Assembly (NCBI GenBank): GCA_021848045.1
Contig: JAJZNC010000023.1
Coordinates: forward strand, 1-45,973
Direction: 5' to 3'
Length of the DNA stretch: 45,973 nt
DNA from: an archaeon
GTDB lineage: Archaea > Thermoproteota > Nitrososphaeria > Nitrososphaerales > Gagatemarchaeaceae
A model generated the notes under the pieces. It made no database searches and was not told the DNA's origin. It saw nothing but the letters and a program-made list of their open reading frames with translations. Of the stretch, positions 8,043-15,923 are shown one piece after another (the first letter of the stretch is position 1; each line of letters begins with the position of its first letter). A program made the position numbers and the translations under genes.

Positions 8043-8587
8043 TCCACCTTTACCTCGACGGGCTTGGACTTGGCGGAGGCCTTCCCCTTCTCGATGTACG
8101 TCCTCCTGCCCCACTTCACGTCGACGGTCGCGGTCAGCCGGTGCGACCCCTTCCCCAGGGACCCTGCCGGTATCTCGAACCTCTTCACGACGTCCAGGAA
8201 CTCGGCCCTCGCGTCGTCGGCGCTCGACGGGATGATGGGCGCCCCACCGTCCTCTCTGACGATCGCCGACCATATCCTGTACGGGAGGTCTGGGTCCCTG
8301 CTCCAGTAGAACCTCGCCCTCCTCACCTCCTTTCCGGTGGTCGCGAGCCTCTTTCCGGAGGAGACGGTCGTCTCCATGGCCAGCCTGACGAGCTTGTCGT
8401 TGTCCTCCCAGGCCAGGGTCCACACGCTCGGGGTGAAGGAGTCCCTCAGGCCCCCCAGCACACGGAAGCCCACGGTCATCCCGATGTCCTCGCCCGACGA
8501 CACGGTGCCCTTGTCCAAGATTATCTTGACGTCGGCGAGCGTGGTCGGCTGCCACGAGTACTCGCCCCTTCTGTCCAGGAGAGACAT
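8039..8587 (-). CDS. Unknown beta-rich protein coupled to osmC-like gene
   Basis: I do not recognise this 182-residue protein. It is predicted to be beta-rich, with no TM segment or signal peptide, and has a charged Lys-rich C terminus ('GKASAKSKPVEVKVE'). A run such as 'ARFYWSRDPDLPYRIWSAIV' and the tandem strands suggest an immunoglobulin-like or lipocalin-like sandwich, but that is only inference. Its TGA overlaps the GTG of the osmC-like gene, so a link with oxidative-stress protection is plausible. A TATA box lies at 8615-8622. Confidence 0.75.
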   Translation of the reverse strand: MSLLDRRGEYSWQPTTLADVKIILDKGTVSSGEDIGMTVGFRVLGGLRDSFTPSVWTLAWEDNDKLVRLAMETTVSSGKRLATTGKEVRRARFYWSRDPDLPYRIWSAIVREDGGAPIIPSSADDARAEFLDVVKRFEIPAGSLGKGSHRLTATVDVKWGRRTYIEKGKASAKSKPVEVKVE

Positions 8588-8614
8588 GGTCGGAGGAGGT
8601 CCCCCTGGTTCAGT

Positions 8615-8622
8615 GTTATAAG
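8615..8622 (-). promoter_or_regulatory. TATA box of the osmC-like operon
   Basis: CTTATAAC on the minus strand, 28-35 bases before the ATG at 8587. Confidence 0.5.
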
Positions 8623-8626
8623 GCTG

Positions 8627-8665
8627 AACGCCCCCGGAAACGCCTATAAGGTCTGCGGGGGCGTT
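8627..8665 (+). promoter_or_regulatory. Inverted repeat flanking the VIT-family promoter
   Basis: AACGCCCCCG at 8627-8636 and its perfect reverse complement CGGGGGCGTT at 8656-8665 flank the CTATAAG TATA box at 8644-8650. The arms are 10 bp with a 19-base spacer, and each arm lies on one side of the core promoter. The geometry suits an operator for a dimeric repressor, possibly metal-responsive given the downstream transporter. A transcript hairpin is less likely because the left arm is upstream of the expected start site. Confidence 0.55.
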
Positions 8666-8682
8666 TCAATGAAGCTCGCCGC

Positions 8683-9444
8683 ATGGAAAGCGATCGCGAA
8701 GGCGAGGGGCACGGCCGGACACGGGCCGGGGGCCTGGCCGCGTCAGACCAGTTCGTGGAGCGGCACGCGCACATAAGCGGGCGCGGCCTGATCTCCTCGT
8801 CAGCCCTGGGGCTCTCCGACGGACTCGTCACCAACCTGGCGTTCCTTACCGGGTTCAGCGGGGCGGTCGCGAACATCGACCTGATCAGGTTCGCGGGCCT
8901 CGCGGCGATGCTCGCAGGGGCGGTCTCGATGTTCTTCGGAGGGGTCCTCAGCGCGCGGTCCGAATTCGACCTGTTCAAGGCGGACTCAAAGAGAGAAGCC
9001 TACGAGATCGAGAACGAGCCGGAGGAGGAGGCATGGGAGCTCAAGCAGATCTACATGGCGAAGGGCCTCACCGAGCCCGAGGCAGAGATGGTCGTCAGGA
9101 GGCTCTCGCTGGACAAGGAGCGGTTCCTGGAGGACATGCTCGCCAACGAGGTCCACATCCACAGGGACAACCTCCCGAACCCGTACACCCTCGGCTCCGT
9201 GATAGGGCTTTCCTTCCTCCTGGGGGCGCTGGTGCCGCTGGTGCCGTACTACGTGGCGGCCTCAAGGCACGAGGCCGTCGCCGCCTCCGTGGTCTCGTCC
9301 CTGGCCTTCCTGTTCGCGGCCGGAGAGTGGAAGGGGAGGATCGTCAACAGGAGGGCGTGGAGGAGCGGCCTCGAGACGCTCGCGATAGGCGCCGTAGCGG
9401 CAGGTATCCTCTTCCTGATCGGGAGCGCCTTCGTCTTCGTGTGA
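8683..9444 (+). CDS. VIT1/Ccc1-family iron or manganese transporter
   Basis: This 253-residue protein has the VIT/Ccc1 pattern. An N-terminal TM pair contains 'GLSDGLVTNLAFLTG' and 'AGAVSMFFGGVLSARSE'. A cytoplasmic Glu-rich helical segment follows (about 108-160, with 'IENEPEEEAWELKQIY' and Glu-rich metal-binding helices). Three TM helices follow. Plant and yeast members export Fe2+ or Mn2+ into vacuoles; prokaryotic ones are thought to move these metals out of the cytosol or handle storage. The ATG at 8683 is 33 bases after the TATA box; an out-of-frame ATG at 8669 is ignored. The flanking inverted repeat suggests regulated expression. Confidence 0.85.
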   Translation: MESDREGEGHGRTRAGGLAASDQFVERHAHISGRGLISSSALGLSDGLVTNLAFLTGFSGAVANIDLIRFAGLAAMLAGAVSMFFGGVLSARSEFDLFKADSKREAYEIENEPEEEAWELKQIYMAKGLTEPEAEMVVRRLSLDKERFLEDMLANEVHIHRDNLPNPYTLGSVIGLSFLLGALVPLVPYYVAASRHEAVAASVVSSLAFLFAAGEWKGRIVNRRAWRSGLETLAIGAVAAGILFLIGSAFVFV

Positions 9445-9447
9445 CCG

Positions 9448-10581
9448 CTACGCCAGGCAGACCGACTCGATCATCTTGACGTAGATGGAGAGAGCCCTCT
9501 GCACCTCGCTTAGCCTGACGTACTCGTCGACCATGTGTGCCTGCTTGATGCTGCCAGGCCCGAGGACCACCGACGGGACCCCGTGCTTCGTGTAGAGAGC
9601 AGCCTCCGTACCGTATGCCGCGGTCTCGGACGCCGCGCCGCTGGCCGACTCCGCGAGCACCACCGCCGGATGGTCGCGGGGAAGCTTGAGCGCTGGCGTC
9701 TCGTAGAGCATCTCGACCTCCGCGGCGAACGTCCTGTCCTTCCTCCTGAGCGAGTCCGCGACCGACTCGAGCCCCCTCTTTACGAAGGCCGAGCCGTGCT
9801 CTGGGATCCACCTGGAGTCCACGGTGAGCTCGCACGACCCCGGGATGACGTTGCTCTTCGTCCCGCCACGGACCACCGTGGGGGTGGCGATGGTCGCGCC
9901 TAGGTCCGGGTCGGTCGTCGCTGCGACGCCCGAGGACCAGGCCGCGAGCCCGTCGACGAAGCGGGCGCACTCCTCTATCGCGTTCACTCCCAGCTCTGGC
10001 TTGCTGGCGTGGCCGCTGCTCCCTCTGAAGGTGACGGTGAAGGTGGCGCCTCCCCTGTGGGCCCTCACTGGGCGCAGGCCGGTGGGCTCGCCGAGGACGC
10101 CGAAGATCGCCGAGCCCTCCCCGACGAGCCTCTGGTCCAGGACGCTCTTGAGCCCCTCGAACCCCATCTCCTCCCCCGCGGTGCCGACGAAGAGGAGGCC
10201 GCGCTTCAGCTTCTTGTTCTTCGCGGCCGCCTCTATTGCCTTCAGCATCGCGGCCAAGCCCGCCTTCATGTCGGCCGCGCCCCTCCCGAAGAGCTTCCCG
10301 TCGCTGAGGGACGCGTCGAAGGGCGGGTGGGACCATGCCGACTCGTCCCCGGCCGGGACGACGTCCAGGTGCCCGCCGAGGAGGAGTCCGGGCTCTTGGG
10401 GGCCCATCCTGGCGACCACGTTGGCTCGCCGGTGCTCGAACTTGTCGAGCGTGACCTCGGTCCCCTCGATCTTCATGTCGGCTATCACGTCGCGGACGAA
10501 CTTCGCGCACTCCTCCTCGTCCCCTGGAGGGACCTCCGTCCGAAACGCCACGAGGGACTTGGCCAGGTTGGTTAGCTCCAA
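9448..10581 (-). CDS. M20-family metallopeptidase (ArgE/DapE-like deacylase)
   Basis: This 377-residue M20 amidohydrolase has a TTG start at 10581. The di-zinc site is intact: 'GHLDVVP', 'GRGAADMKAG', 'AGEEMG' with the catalytic Glu pair, 'GEPT', and a late 'KQAHMVDE' His. A dimerisation domain sits between about residues 180 and 290 ('HRGGATFTVTFRGSSGHAS'). Family members remove acyl groups from ornithine, lysine or diaminopimelate precursors, or cleave dipeptides. The likeliest roles are amino-acid biosynthesis or peptide catabolism. The sequence does not settle ArgE, DapE or LysK specificity. A TATA-like GCAATAAC sits near 10610-10617. Confidence 0.88.
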   Translation of the reverse strand: MELTNLAKSLVAFRTEVPPGDEEECAKFVRDVIADMKIEGTEVTLDKFEHRRANVVARMGPQEPGLLLGGHLDVVPAGDESAWSHPPFDASLSDGKLFGRGAADMKAGLAAMLKAIEAAAKNKKLKRGLLFVGTAGEEMGFEGLKSVLDQRLVGEGSAIFGVLGEPTGLRPVRAHRGGATFTVTFRGSSGHASKPELGVNAIEECARFVDGLAAWSSGVAATTDPDLGATIATPTVVRGGTKSNVIPGSCELTVDSRWIPEHGSAFVKRGLESVADSLRRKDRTFAAEVEMLYETPALKLPRDHPAVVLAESASGAASETAAYGTEAALYTKHGVPSVVLGPGSIKQAHMVDEYVRLSEVQRALSIYVKMIESVCLA

Positions 10582-10684
10582 TGCGTGTCTCCGGGCTGCC
10601 CGGTGCGGTTGTTATTGCTTTCTGGGCCCGCTGCCGTGCCCGGAACCAAGGTTAAAGCGCGAGCGCCCTCAGCCACCCCGCCAG

Positions 10685-11494
10685 ATGTCAGGCCGCGACG
10701 GTCCCGTGGTCTCCCTCTCGGACGTGAGCCTGCTCCTGGACGGCAGGAGGGTCCTCAGCCACGTGGACTGGAGGGTGATGCCCGGGGAGAACTGGGTCGT
10801 GCTAGGCCCCAACGGGGCGGGGAAGACGAGCCTGCTCTCCATCGTCAACGGGTACAGGTGGCCGTCCAGCGGAGATGCCTCCGTCCTCGGGAGGAGGTTC
10901 GGGGAGACCGACCTCCGCGACCTCCGAACTGAGACGGGCATGGTGAGCTCGTTCCTCGACTGGATGCTCAGGGCCGACGAGAAGGTCCTGGACCTCGTCG
11001 CCAGCGGGAGGTACGGCTCGACCAGGGTCTGGGGGAGGATCCAGGCCAGGGATGCGAGCAGGGCAGCGGCGCTCCTCGACGCGGTCGGCTGCCTTCGGCA
11101 CCGCGCGAAGAGGCTCTCCGAGCTCTCGCAGGGCGAGAGGCAGAAGGTCGCGATCGCGAGGGCGATGATGGCAGACCCGAGGCTGATTATACTCGACGAG
11201 CCGTGCGAAGGGCTCGACATCGCGTCGCGCGAGAGCCTCCTGGGCGGCCTGGGTCGCCTCCTCTCCGGCGTGGAAGGTCCCACGTTCATCGAGGTGACGC
11301 ACAGGACCGAGGACATACCGCCGGGCTTCACCCACGCGCTCCTCCTGCGGGCGGGGAGGGTGGTCGCCTCCGGGAGGATCGCCTCCACGCTCACGAGCCG
11401 CAACCTCAGCGAGTGCCTGGGGGCCGATCTGGAGCTCAAGCGCTGGGCGGGGAGGTACTACATGGTCCCCAAGCCCGCCCGGGCCGGGCTCTGA
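10685..11494 (+). CDS. ABC transporter ATP-binding protein (YlmA/ModF-like)
   Basis: This 269-residue nucleotide-binding domain has Walker A 'GPNGAGKTS', the signature 'LSQGERQKVAIARAMM', Walker B 'LIILDEP' and an H-loop His in 'IEVTHRTEDIP'. The pattern resembles the single-domain, ModF/YlmA-like class often found without its own permease, and no permease gene is adjacent. The reading frame stays open about 860 bases upstream across the M20 gene, but that is shadow. The ATG at 10685 fits the GTTAAAGC TATA element at 10651-10658. Substrate unknown; a non-transport role is possible. Confidence 0.85.
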   Translation: MSGRDGPVVSLSDVSLLLDGRRVLSHVDWRVMPGENWVVLGPNGAGKTSLLSIVNGYRWPSSGDASVLGRRFGETDLRDLRTETGMVSSFLDWMLRADEKVLDLVASGRYGSTRVWGRIQARDASRAAALLDAVGCLRHRAKRLSELSQGERQKVAIARAMMADPRLIILDEPCEGLDIASRESLLGGLGRLLSGVEGPTFIEVTHRTEDIPPGFTHALLLRAGRVVASGRIASTLTSRNLSECLGADLELKRWAGRYYMVPKPARAGL

Positions 11495-11552
11495 CCTCCG
11501 CCGGTCGATGCTCTTTTATCTGGCGCACGCCCCCATCGCCCGAGGGTCCGAG

Positions 11553-12299
11553 ATGTGGGAGAGGCTGGAGGTCGAGGGCGCGCCGGCCGCGGAGGAGTCG
11601 ACGCTGCTCGTCTGCCTCTCGACGATGGCCCCCCAGTACGTCCCGCTCTACTCCCACGCTAGGGAGCTAGCCGGGTTCCTCCTCAAGAACGTCGACTCGA
11701 AGGTGCTCGCGACGCACTACTCGTCGTCGCTCCCGGCCGCCGTGACCATCGAGCAGGAGGGGGTGGCGAGGCTCTATTCGAACCAGTTCCGCGCGATCAG
11801 AGGGAGGAAGAGGATCATCGTGCTCTCGGGAGACGGCTCCCCGTTCGACGACCAGCAGGACTTCGCCCACAGCGCCCTCTCGTTCGCGGCGAGGCTGGGA
11901 GCCACGGAGGTCGTCTCCGTGGGCGCCCGCTGGGCAGAGACCCCGGCCCCGCCCGGCTCGCCGCTGAGGCCTGTAGGCTACGCGACGGACGCAGCAGGGG
12001 TGAAGGAGCTCGAGGGGTACGGCGTCGCGATAACCAGGGGCGAGCCCGGGCCGTTCTTCCCGAACCTGGTGGTCGGGATGGCGCCCGACTACGGGATGCG
12101 GGGGTTCAAGCTCGGGGTCGACCACGGCGAGCCTCTTCCCCACCCCCGCTCCGTGATGCTGATCCTGGGGGTCCTGTCGAAGATGCTCGGCCTGGAGGTC
12201 GAGACGAAGGCCCTCGAAGCCCGCGCGAAGGAGATGGAGAGCGAGGGCGGGCACGGCCTCCCCGAGGTCGGGCGCGAGAGGAGCGGGATCTACGGATGA
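11553..12299 (+). CDS. PAC2-family protein (proteasome assembly chaperone-like)
   Basis: This 248-residue protein belongs to the archaeal PAC2 family, whose members form ring-like trimers related to proteasome assembly chaperones. Visible landmarks are the 'RIIVLSGDGSP' segment, 'GATEVVSVGARWAETP', 'GVAITRGEPGPFFPNLVVGMA' and a final 'SVMLILGVLSKMLGLEVET' helix. An in-frame ATG at 11508 lies on top of the TATA-like CTTTTATC at 11513-11520, so the ATG at 11553 is preferred. It follows the ABC gene by 58 bases with its own promoter. The cellular role in archaea is not established. Confidence 0.8.
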   Translation: MWERLEVEGAPAAEESTLLVCLSTMAPQYVPLYSHARELAGFLLKNVDSKVLATHYSSSLPAAVTIEQEGVARLYSNQFRAIRGRKRIIVLSGDGSPFDDQQDFAHSALSFAARLGATEVVSVGARWAETPAPPGSPLRPVGYATDAAGVKELEGYGVAITRGEPGPFFPNLVVGMAPDYGMRGFKLGVDHGEPLPHPRSVMLILGVLSKMLGLEVETKALEARAKEMESEGGHGLPEVGRERSGIYG

Positions 12300-12308
12300 C
12301 CCGAATCC

Positions 12309-12316
12309 CTAAATAA
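12309..12316 (+). promoter_or_regulatory. TATA box of the DUF59 gene
   Basis: CTAAATAA, 25-32 bases before the ATG at 12341. Confidence 0.5.
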
Positions 12317-12340
12317 CTCCGGAAACTCTGCGCCCTAGAG

Positions 12341-12676
12341 ATGTCAGCTGTCGAGGAGGTCGACCTGAAGGAGGTCCAGAAGCAGCTCGCGAAGGTGGTG
12401 GACCCCGAGATCGGGATGCCCATAGTCGAGATGAACCTCATCGACAAGCTCGAGGTCCAGGACGGCACGGTGGTCATAGAGTACCACGCGACCACCCCGT
12501 ACTGCCCGCCCATATTCGCGCTCAAGATCTCGCAGGACATGAAGACGTACGCCCAGCAGGCCAAGGGCGTCAAGGACGTCAAGGTCACCGTCAAGGGCCA
12601 CTATCTGGCGGACGCGGTCAACAAGCAGGTCAACAAGCCCCCACCCCCGGCCCAGCAGCCCGCGCAGCCCCAGTGA
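12341..12676 (+). CDS. MIP18/DUF59 (SufT-type) iron-sulfur assembly protein
   Basis: This 111-residue DUF59 protein has the core 'KVVDPEIGMPIVEMNLI' and the Cys motif 'TTPYCPPIFAL', where the Cys is the reactive or metal-binding residue of the family. The C terminus is a short Pro/Gln tail. DUF59 proteins (SufT, PaaD, CIA2/MIP18) help deliver Fe-S clusters to client enzymes. Local clients could include the radical-SAM enzyme AmrS further along the window, but that is only inference. A small unknown gene follows after 34 bases. Confidence 0.88.
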   Translation: MSAVEEVDLKEVQKQLAKVVDPEIGMPIVEMNLIDKLEVQDGTVVIEYHATTPYCPPIFALKISQDMKTYAQQAKGVKDVKVTVKGHYLADAVNKQVNKPPPPAQQPAQPQ

Positions 12677-12710
12677 AAGGCGCAGACCCAGGCTGACGAG
12701 CCACGAGAAG

Positions 12711-13016
12711 ATGGGCGCCGTCGACCTTATCGAGGCAGCCTTCGCCCGAGTGAAGTCGTCGTCGGGCAGGGTCGTCGAGGGGGACGGCCTGGCGAAGGAC
12801 GAGGCCTACCAGGACATCTTCGCGCTGAACAACGAGATAGGGAGGCTGGCGAGGGGGAAGCGCGGCGCCATGGCCAGGATGAAGGAGCTCCAGGCTTGCG
12901 TCAACATGATCACCGTCGGGATCAAGTACGACAAGGCGGCCGAGGTGCGCGAAGGCCTCGCGGTCACCGAGGAGTCGGTGAGCTCGCTCAGGAGAGAGCT
13001 CGCGGACGAGCCGTAA
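12711..13016 (+). CDS. Small helical protein of unknown function
   Basis: I do not recognise this 101-residue protein. It is predicted to be almost wholly helical, with heptad-like spacing in the second half ('EVREGLAVTEESVSSLRRELAD'), so a coiled-coil dimer is plausible. One Cys ('LQACVNMI') is buried in a helix. It follows the DUF59 gene by 34 bases with no clear TATA box, suggesting cotranscription. Codon use looks like that of its neighbours. Confidence 0.65.
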   Translation: MGAVDLIEAAFARVKSSSGRVVEGDGLAKDEAYQDIFALNNEIGRLARGKRGAMARMKELQACVNMITVGIKYDKAAEVREGLAVTEESVSSLRRELADEP

Positions 13017-13018
13017 GC

Positions 13019-13026
13019 GTTTATTA
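13019..13026 (+). promoter_or_regulatory. TATA box of the BFN-domain gene
   Basis: GTTTATTA, 24-31 bases before the ATG at 13050, immediately after the stop of the preceding gene. Confidence 0.5.
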
Positions 13027-13049
13027 GAAGGGCGGGCCTGATTTCGAAC

Positions 13050-13460
13050 ATGGCCGAGGCCAAGGTCAGCGAATTCGTCGCCGTCAAGGTCTCGGAGGTA
13101 GGGTTCGCCGACGAGGACGGCCTCGAGGGCCTGGTCCTGCTGAAGGCGCAGACGGAAGGGACGTTCACGATGCGGGCGTTCTCCGGGGAGACGGCGATGC
13201 ACATGTCGAGGTTCGAGAAGGGCGACCGATCGTCGATACCCTCGGTGTACAACATGATAGAGGAGTTCGCCGAGAAGCAGGGGCTCCACCTGGCCGGGGT
13301 CGAGGTGTACCCCTCGGGGAGCGCCCTGAGGTCCGACCTCCAGTTCGTGGGAAAAGGGAAGGAGATGCTCCTGCGAGGCTACCGGGCGTCTGACGCGATA
13401 GCCATCGCGCTGTTCTACGACGCCCCGATCCTCTTGCACCGCTCCCTGTTGGAGCGGTGA
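13050..13460 (+). CDS. Bifunctional nuclease (BFN/DUF151) domain protein
   Basis: This 136-residue protein shows the DUF151/BFN layout: a central 'IPSVYNMIEEFAEKQG' helix, then 'LRGYRASDAIAIALFYDAPILLHRSLLE', very close to the family consensus 'RPSDAIALAL…API'. Plant and bacterial members have been reported with DNase and RNase activity, but the archaeal role is unknown. It probably starts a two-gene unit with the HypE-like gene, which begins ten bases after its stop. Confidence 0.82.
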   Translation: MAEAKVSEFVAVKVSEVGFADEDGLEGLVLLKAQTEGTFTMRAFSGETAMHMSRFEKGDRSSIPSVYNMIEEFAEKQGLHLAGVEVYPSGSALRSDLQFVGKGKEMLLRGYRASDAIAIALFYDAPILLHRSLLER

Positions 13461-13469
13461 CTGAGCGAG

Positions 13470-14510
13470 TTGCCCTATAGGTCGGGCGGGCGCAAGGGCC
13501 GGCTCCCGCTAGGGAAGCTCCCGCCGGACGTGATGGAGAGGTACCTGTTCGGGATGACGGGGGCCAGGTCGAGGAGGGTGGTGGTCGAGCCTTCGCTGGG
13601 GCTGGACTTTGGAGTCCTGAGGATCGGCGGCGGGGAGGAGAGGTACCTCATCGTGTCCTCCGACCCCATAACGGGGGTGACCGAGAGGGCGGGCTGGTAC
13701 GCGGTCAACGTCAGCGCCAACGACGTCGCGACCAGCGGGAACAGGCCGGAGTTCCTGCAGTCCGTCATCCTTCTCCCCGAGGGCGCCTCGGAGGGCGACG
13801 TGAGGTCCCTCTCATCGGAGATGCACGGCACCGCGAGGCGGCTCGGGATAGCCATAGTCGGAGGTCACACGGAGCTGACCCCCGGCCTGGACAGGCCGAT
13901 AGTCGTCACCACCGCCTTCGCCGTGGCAGGGTCATTCGTCACGGCGGCCGGGGCGCGCGAGGGGGACACCCTGATGATGACGAAGACCGCGGGCGTGGAG
14001 GGGACTGCGATAATCGCGACAGACCCGAGGTTCAACGTCGGCCTGGACAGGCGCACCGTCGCGATGGCCAGGAGGCAGTTCGAGCTACTTAGCGTGGTGG
14101 AGGAGGCGGTCGCGGCGTACGGGACGGGCGCGGTGCACGCGATGCACGACTGCACAGAGGGCGGGGTCCTGGGGGCGCTCTACGAGATGTCCGCGGCGTC
14201 CGGGGTGGGGCTCGAGGTCTCGGGGGATGGGATCCCGGTCGCCCCCGAGACAGGCGCGATCGCCGCTGCCCTGGGAGTCGACCCCCTGAAGCTGATAAGC
14301 TCGGGGACGCTGCTCATCGCCGTCGAGCAGGGGCGCGAGCGAGACGTCGCCAGGGCGGTCCGCTCCGCAGGCTCGAGGGCGACCGCCATAGGAAGGTTCC
14401 GCGGGGGAGAGGTGGTCCTTGGACGGGGAGCGCTGGAGGAGGTGGTGACCAGGCCACCAAAGGACGAGATATGGCGGCTCCACGAGGGCAGGCAGCGGAC
14501 GGCTACCTGA
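13470..14510 (+). CDS. AIR synthase-related protein (HypE-like)
   Basis: This 346-residue protein has the PurM/HypE/SelD ATP-binding fold: 'SSDPITGVTERAGWYAVNVSANDVATSGNRPEF' with the phosphate-binding Asp and Asn, 'VGGHTELTPG', and a C-terminal half with 'HDCTEGGVLGALYEM' and 'SSGTLLIAV'. It starts at TTG 13470, ten bases after the BFN gene. In HypE the family makes a thiocyanate for hydrogenase maturation, but the C-terminal Cys tail of true HypE is absent and no hydrogenase genes are nearby. It is best called a stand-alone AIR synthase homolog. Its 3' end overlaps the converging zinc-ribbon gene by eight bases. Confidence 0.82.
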   Translation: MPYRSGGRKGRLPLGKLPPDVMERYLFGMTGARSRRVVVEPSLGLDFGVLRIGGGEERYLIVSSDPITGVTERAGWYAVNVSANDVATSGNRPEFLQSVILLPEGASEGDVRSLSSEMHGTARRLGIAIVGGHTELTPGLDRPIVVTTAFAVAGSFVTAAGAREGDTLMMTKTAGVEGTAIIATDPRFNVGLDRRTVAMARRQFELLSVVEEAVAAYGTGAVHAMHDCTEGGVLGALYEMSAASGVGLEVSGDGIPVAPETGAIAAALGVDPLKLISSGTLLIAVEQGRERDVARAVRSAGSRATAIGRFRGGEVVLGRGALEEVVTRPPKDEIWRLHEGRQRTAT

Positions 14511-14805
14511 GCGGGGCGCCGCACGACGTGCACTTCGAGGCGAGCTGCTGGTTGAGGACCCCGCAGTACCTGCAGGCGACGGTCGGTCCCTGGCCTGCGT
14601 CCACCGATGCCGGGCCCGCGGCCCGTGCCCGCTGCGCGGTGGCCCGCGCCTGGCGCCTGTAGAACCACCACATCACCACGCCGACGATGGTGATTATCAG
14701 CCCGAAGAACCCGCTCACGAAGAGGAGGGTGAAGACGCCCACCAGGATCATGGCGATGCTGGAGTAGCGCGAGAGCCGGTCGTGCTCGAGCCTGACCCGG
14801 GCCAT
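14503..14805 (-). CDS. Two-TM protein with C-terminal zinc ribbon
   Basis: This 100-residue protein has two closely spaced hydrophobic helices (about residues 15-33 and 34-50, 'SIAMILVGVFTLLFVSGFFG' onward), a basic loop, an Ala-rich linker and a terminal zinc ribbon, 'CRYCG…CTSCGAPLR' (CX2C-X10-CX2C). Such membrane-tethered zinc ribbons are widespread in archaea without a known job. A TATA-like CCTTAACTG sits near 14828-14836. It converges on and overlaps the HypE-like gene. Confidence 0.8.
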   Translation of the reverse strand: MARVRLEHDRLSRYSSIAMILVGVFTLLFVSGFFGLIITIVGVVMWWFYRRQARATAQRARAAGPASVDAGQGPTVACRYCGVLNQQLASKCTSCGAPLR

Positions 14806-14847
14806 GCAGCGCGGCTCGGGCGGCCCTCAGTTAAGGCTCTCGGCAGG

Positions 14848-15906
14848 TCAGGCGGTGGCCGCGGTCACGGAGTAGATCGGCGGGAGGGCGTCCGCCAGCA
14901 CGGTCCAGCGGTCTCCTGCGCTCCTGCTGAAGAGGAGCTGCCCCGTCCCGGTCCCCACGTATACGCCCGAGGGGTCCTCTTCGTCCGTGTCCATCCCCTC
15001 CCTGTAGACGGTGTAGTATGAGCGCTTCGGGAGCCCTTCCCCGAGTGCCTCCCACCTCCTCCCCTCGTCGTCGGAGGCCCAGACCAGGAACCGGTCGTCG
15101 GGCGGCAGGCGCTCCGCCCCGGAGACCTCGGGGGCGACGTAGACCCGCTTCGGGTCGTTGTAGTCCACGGCGACCGGGAACCCGAACCTCGAAGGGAGGT
15201 TCCCCACCATCTCCTTCCAGGTCTCGCCGTTGTCGTCGCTCCTGTACTGTCCGCAGTGGTTCTGCTGGTATATCACGTCGGGTCTGCGAGGGTGCCGTAC
15301 GAGGTGGTGCGGGCACTGGCCGTACTCCGGGTACTTGACTGGGTGGAAGTCGGCAAGGAGGTTCTCGTTCCTGAACGACCAGGTCTCCCCCCCGTCCACG
15401 GTCTTGAGCACCCCGACCGCCGAGATCGCGACGAGGACGGTCTCCGGGTCCCTCGGGTCGACCATGATGGTGTGGAGGCAGAGGCCGCCCGCCCCAGGGT
15501 TCCACTTGGGCCTGGTCTCGTGGTTGTAGAGCCCCTCGACCAGGGCCCACGTTTCGCCCCCGTCCCTGCTCTTGAAGAGCGCGGCAGGGTCGACCCCGCA
15601 GTAGACCACCCCGGGCTCTTCCTCGACCCCAGGCTCGATCCTCCAGACCTGCTTCGCGCTCCACTCGGCGCCCTTGGGGAACCTCGGCGGCCTCTTCCCC
15701 TCCTTCCAGGTCCTTCCGAGGTCCCCGCTCTTCGCCACCGTCGGGCCCTTGATCGGGTTGTCGACGGTCGCCAGAATCGTCCTGTCGCGGGGGTCGAAGG
15801 CGACGTGATAGACAGCCGTGCCTTTGAAGTGTGGGCCGGAGGTCTTCCACGTCCTCCTCCCGTCGCTCGACTCCATGACGAAGACACCCTTCTTGGTGCC
15901 CAGCAT
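14848..15906 (-). CDS. BNR/Asp-box beta-propeller protein (sialidase-like fold)
   Basis: This 352-residue protein contains repeated Asp-box motifs (S-x-D-x-G-x-T-W type): 'KSGDLGRTWKE', 'SRDGGETWALV', 'KTVDGGETWSF', 'RSDDNGETWKE', 'SDDEGRRWEAL' and 'SRSAGDRWTVL'. Six or so blades fit a six-bladed propeller. No signal peptide is seen, so it looks cytoplasmic, unlike secreted sialidases. The start is ATG 15906 with GTG 15909 beside it. It follows a MoaD/ThiS-like gene by about 17 bases in the same direction, and this pairing suggests a joint function. No enzymatic role should be assumed from the sialidase resemblance. Confidence 0.82.
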   Translation of the reverse strand: MLGTKKGVFVMESSDGRRTWKTSGPHFKGTAVYHVAFDPRDRTILATVDNPIKGPTVAKSGDLGRTWKEGKRPPRFPKGAEWSAKQVWRIEPGVEEEPGVVYCGVDPAALFKSRDGGETWALVEGLYNHETRPKWNPGAGGLCLHTIMVDPRDPETVLVAISAVGVLKTVDGGETWSFRNENLLADFHPVKYPEYGQCPHHLVRHPRRPDVIYQQNHCGQYRSDDNGETWKEMVGNLPSRFGFPVAVDYNDPKRVYVAPEVSGAERLPPDDRFLVWASDDEGRRWEALGEGLPKRSYYTVYREGMDTDEEDPSGVYVGTGTGQLLFSRSAGDRWTVLADALPPIYSVTAATA

Positions 15907-15923
15907 CACCAGGTTCCTCGTCC

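Noticed and set aside
9824-10684. Upstream extension of the ABC ATPase frame
   Set aside because: It is the mirror of the M20 peptidase gene, and the ATPase domain begins at ATG 10685 behind its own TATA box.
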